Below are positions 60,048 to 64,000 of a stretch of 64,000 bases of DNA, piece after piece. The first letter of the stretch is position 1. Every line of letters begins with the position of its first letter. Below the pieces are notes generated by a model. That model made no database searches. It was not told where the DNA came from and worked only from the letters and a program-made list of their open reading frames with translations. Both the position numbers and the translations under genes were made by a program. Source of the DNA: Orientallactaga sibirica (lineage: Eukaryota; Chordata; Mammalia; Rodentia; Dipodidae); contig JAEOAD010000004.1 of the NCBI GenBank assembly GCA_036365145.1, positions 48,452,001 to 48,516,000 on the forward strand, read 5' to 3'.

Positions 60048-60818
60048 AAAAAAACAAGGTGGAGAGTGATGAAGACCTCTGGCTTCTACACATATGCACA
60101 CAAATGTGCACACATATCTGCACACATATATGTATTTGCATACACATGAACACATACACACATACATATACCACACACACATCCATGTAAAAATGTAATC
60201 TAATTATCACTCTATTTCCTGGCAACAAAAACCAGAGGGCTGACTGACTTCAAATTTTATCACTGACCAACCTGTATGCATGTAGAACATTTTCCATTGT
60301 GGTGTTTGAATGCTTCTTGGTTTTGTTTGCACCTATTGATTTCTGAGTTCACTGATGTTGACAATATAAACCCATTGGTGTTTGCTTTCTTGTCATTTGG
60401 CTCATATTCTCTTTCACAGGCTGTGCTTATTACTTGTCAAACAACTGATTCTTCAGGCACACACTATTAATTATAGAACTTCCTTGTGCAAACAAGTGAA
60501 AAACAAGGCTATTATTACAGAAGAAAACAGCAATGCTGAAAGAGTCCATGAAGTTGAACCAAGCCAGAGCCATCACCCACCAGGCTAAGGTCTACAAATG
60601 ACTTCATCGCTTCAGTTCACACTTCAAGAGCCATGCATAGTTTAGTGCATACTGAAGTAACCATAGAAAGAGAAAGGGCATGAGACGATGACATGTTGCT
60701 GGCTCCAATGTAAACAACTCTAGCAAATAAACAGAGAATATGCATTATTCTGCAATTATGCCATGTCACCTAGAAAACTCCTGCAAAGCCAACATGTAAT
60801 TACCATTTCATAGATTTA

Positions 60819-61021
60819 TTTTTTATGAGAGAGAGGGGGGAAGAGAGAGAGAATTGACAAGCCAAGGCCTTGAGGCACTAGAATCAAACTCCAGACATGT
60901 GTGTCACCTTTTTGTGTCATCTTGTATGTCTGGCTTATATGGGTTCTGGGGAGTCAAACCTGTGTCCTTAGGCTTTGCAGGCAAGAGCCTTAATGGCTAA
61001 GCCATCTTATCAGTCCTCATG
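60819..61021 (-). mobile_element. Intermediate-variant DIP-like SINE
   Basis: Antisense, with GA-rich start and end TGGCTAAGCCATCTTATCAG. It is flanked by TCATAGATTTA / TCATGGATTTA. Confidence 0.88.
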
Positions 61022-63460
61022 TCATGGATTTAGTCATTAGATTAAATGACAATGTTATTCTACATCTTCAATTGGAGATAAAATATTTCAATTAAAAGGA
61101 TTTTGATGCCATAAAACACATTTTCCACTCTTTAGGGATAACTCAGTTTGGAGTGCTTAAATGTTACCAGTCACAAATATAACAAATATATGTTTTCTAA
61201 TGTAAAGTCAGGAAGAAGTCATCAGTTTAGCTTCTGATTCCAGAACATACATCCTGCAAGGATGACCCTAATTTCCATATACCATTGGTCACATACAGAA
61301 ATAAATTTAGTTTTCAACCTAATAGTACAACAGGATTGTATTATATGTAGGTACCATTCTAGCAAACAAAGTTTAATCCAAGACATAAGTGAATCCATTT
61401 ATTGAAACATCAATCTAGTTTATAACAGGGCTCACTATAATTTTGTCCTTGGAAATACAAAGAGGACACTCAAGGGGAGGAAAATTACAGTTAGTCTAAA
61501 TAGCAAGAAATCAAAAATTTTATAAATGTTTGAAAAATTTGGCAGCTGTAACAAGCTCCAAATCAAGATGGGGCCAGCAGGCCCGCTGTAGCATTGGTTT
61601 CTTCAATTTAAGTTTATATTCATTTAAATGGCAGTACTTTAACAAATGGCACAAAAACAATCAAATGAGAACTGGGACAATTAGTCTGTAAGGAATTCAC
61701 TCAATAAAGTTTTCTTCTCAGAAAACTTCTTCCCAGCATCTTCTCTGTCCATGCCCAGTCCTGGGCACAGTGGATGCAAGTTTAAGTGGAAGAGGCTCGA
61801 TGGACAACAGAAATGATCAGAACCCATGGATGTTGTACATAATGAAGACCGAGGAGAGCAAATGCAGTTAGAGAAATGGAGGTAATGTACAAGCGTGCAT
61901 GGAAATGGCAGCACAGAAATGGCCAGGGAGGCTTCTGGAATGGCAGCATTCGAGAGACAACCTGGGCAACATCATGACCACACTTTCACTTTTCTGCACT
62001 GGCAGCATAATTTTTAGTTTCTGCCTTTAAATGCAAATAAAGTAAGGCATCCAGACAGATGGGTAGGAGGTGTGAAGAAAGAAAATGAAAGGGATAGTTT
62101 TTTAATTAGTGAAACGTTTATAAATTTGCATGTCACTTTATGACTATTAAGTTGCACCCTTAGTTATGGTTCTTGTTAATTCCAGTATGGTTTCTATGGA
62201 AAGGACATTAAGATGATGGCAAGAAGAGGAAGGTGATGGTGCAGACTGGAATTCAGGTCTTTCATGAGGCTGGCCTCCTCTGGAAAACAGGAGAATAAAG
62301 GCCAAGAATGAATAAAGCAAAAACTTAAAAAAAAAAAACTACTGCAGAAAAACTGTGTTTTTTTCATGCATGAACTCCTAATTGCTTCATATTTCATTTG
62401 ACATCTTGTCAGCTTAAAAAATAGTGATTTTCCCATTTTAATTCTCTGCTCTATAAAAGTCACCATGATTATCATAAGACATTTTATAAAACTGAGGAGG
62501 TAAAGGGGCAAGAACTTTAAAAGTTAAAACAGTATAGGAATACATGTCATTGATTTATCAAGTTATTATGATAACAGAAGACAACAATAAAAAGAGTGAT
62601 GTAAAAAATGAGTTCCACAGAGAAATTATACTGACAATGTAATAAGGATTTTTTAACTGCAGTTTACAATTAAACCACTATATGAGGAATACTTAATTTT
62701 TCCTATGTTTAATTAGAATGCCTAATCCTGTGGCCTTTGAATAAACCACACTCTTCCTATATGTGATGCAATCATGTGTGTTGAACTAGGCCAGTTACAA
62801 CAAGCCCCTGAGTCATGTCTCAGCATAACCCGGGAGTACAGGAGTACAGAGGCTTTATTCCTGGAAACATGCAGCCACATGCTGGAACTTCATGAGGGTG
62901 ATGACCTCAACTGAAGCTCAGAACGGCTATGATTTTATCAACTGACAGATTCCTGGATGGATTCCAGCTGTGCTGAAGTAGATCTTGAGGGGAAGGGGAG
63001 ACTTAGGGCTCAGTTATGTGTCTATTGAGGCCAACTCCACAGCTGACTGTTCTGCAGCCATTAAGAGCAGGTAACCTTACATACTGAGGTAAGATGCTGA
63101 GACCCATAGCACCTGCAATCCTCAGTGTGTCAAACAGTGAATTTAGAGTTTGTTACCACCTGATTTAGCTGCTCTACGTGTTGCTATCTTGGGATGCTCA
63201 AAGTCTATGTAGCTGCCACATCCTGGGACTTGACAAGTCAGGGAAAGAGAAGTGAAATCTGGTGAGTGTTTTTGCTATTTATTTTAATAAAGATGCTTCC
63301 TAGAATGGTAGCTGCAATGCCCCAGTAGCTGAGACATGAGAAACTCCACAGTACAAATAACTGGAGTATTTCAGCTAGCTTAGAGGTGCTTTAACACCCT
63401 GAGCAAAGCTGCCTGTCCTTTTCTCTAGTTGTGCATGCCAGCATCATTCTCCCCTTTCCT

Positions 63461-63960
63461 CAAACTGAACACTATTTTAAGAACACAGTTTCTGAACTTG
63501 AAAACAACAATGACATTTCTTATCCTTATTTCAGAAGGTACAGCCTTATGATGCTGTTCTTATGTATGAAGTAGAAATGGTATGAAGGGCTGTTATGTAG
63601 CCTCTGAAGTGAAGTATTCCCTCCAGGAGGGAGGAAGGAATCATAAGGTCAAGTCTGGGAGAGCTGAAACTTTAAAGGTCACATGGCCACTCCCCAAGGT
63701 TACAGAAGAAGTAAATAACTCTGACCACTGTTGTCTAACGATTTTCTAAACTTAAAGTTTGCGAGACCCCTCACTAAGGATATGTAACTTAGGTTCTGCA
63801 GCGGCCTTTCTGTCGTCCACACTCCTACAAACAGCCTCTCACCATGCTCTGTAAGTAACCCGAATGAACTCATTGACACACCACAACTGGGCTTGGTGCA
63901 TTATGCTTTGGCCTGTCAGCTGTGCTCTATCTGGGGTGAATAAATGTGTGCTGGCGCTTC
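63461..63960 (+). repeat. Possible retroviral-type LTR remnant
   Basis: CTCTCACCATGCTCTGTAAG and GGGGTGAATAAATGTGTGCTG have the look of a retroviral LTR polyadenylation region. No second LTR, TG...CA border or internal part is visible, so this is a weak call. Otherwise the stretch shows nothing I recognise. Confidence 0.25.
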
Positions 63961-64000
63961 CCCAGGAACATTTCACATGGCATCACAAGGGCATCCACAA

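Larger units (their letters stand above)
58595..60190 (+). mobile_element. B4A SINE split by a DIP/L1-type composite insertion
   Basis: The left part, 58595-58838, reads from CAATCGGGATGGTAAAGTGC through GAGATCCCCGAGGCTTGCTG to CTGGTCTCAAAAAAACAAG. The right part begins at about 60048 with AACAAGGTGGAGAGTGATGA and continues ACCTCTGGCTTCTACACAT into a CA-rich end. This is the normal B4A order, so everything between was inserted. Confidence 0.82.
1..64000 (-). other. CERS6: Internal part of the CERS6 transcription unit
   Basis: The whole window appears to lie inside one minus-strand gene. Four exons in consistent order and reading frame are separated by introns of 3620, 19071 and 2411 bases. 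Neither end of the gene is visible. I see no start codon with the N-terminal signal-anchor and homeobox-like region, no exon for the last TLC helices or acidic tail, and no promoter or polyadenylation site that can be assigned to the gene. CERS6 is a very large gene in other mammals, so a 64 kb window holding only four small exons is expected. Gene identity rests on recognising the protein; exon numbers are inferred from the family. Confidence 0.9.
38891..64000 (-). other. CERS6: 3' part of the CERS6 intron upstream of the first visible exon
   Basis: About 25 kb of intron with nested repeats listed separately. Stretches where I see nothing recognisable: 38891-39438, 40588-41285, 42346-43587, 44105-44994, 46093-47143, 47317-48691 (apart from the open frame at 47845-48135), 49617-50390, 53303-53998 (apart from a CA run), 54290-56811, 57216-58594 (apart from a CTTTT run) and 61033-63460. 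No exon resembling the preceding CERS6 exon was found, so the intron continues past 64000. Confidence 0.75.

Overview
This is mammalian intronic DNA, not a prokaryotic or viral region. The repeats point to a dipodoid rodent, most likely a jerboa (inference). Dozens of copies of a tRNA-headed SINE resembling the DIP family (B2 superfamily) of jerboas occur here, together with jerboa-like B1 copies, B4-type SINEs, L1-like 3' ends and ERVL-MaLR LTRs. I see no operon, CRISPR array, RNA gene or prokaryotic feature.

The only gene I can support is CERS6 (ceramide synthase 6), on the minus strand. Four coding exons are present: 38840-38890, 35127-35219, 15927-16055 and 13409-13515. In transcript order they join in frame through GT-AG introns. 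They encode about 126 contiguous residues of the TLC domain, including most of the Lag1p motif with its two adjacent histidines and its aspartate pair. By comparison with the family these are probably exons 5-8 of 10. The 5' exons (homeobox-like region) should lie beyond coordinate 64000, and the last two exons (end of the TLC domain, acidic C-terminal tail) below coordinate 1. I could not find them inside the window.

Layout: 1-13408 is the intron downstream of the last visible exon, with several SINEs, L1 tails and one complete MaLR element (5401-7249). 13409-16055 holds two exons around a 2.4 kb intron. 16056-35126 is a 19 kb intron rich in SINEs. 35127-38890 holds two exons around a 3.6 kb intron. 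38891-64000 is the 3' part of the upstream intron, with nested repeats, a second MaLR element (50391-52108), solo LTRs and three L1-type fragments.

Nearly all open reading frames are short and explained by repeats or chance. The most interesting material is the insertion history: a DIP/L1 composite inside a B4 SINE (58595-60190), a three-layer nest at 41530-42345, an LTR inside an older LTR at 45437-46092, inverted DIP clusters, and six L1-type tails that are all antisense to CERS6. I found no convincing undescribed biological system.
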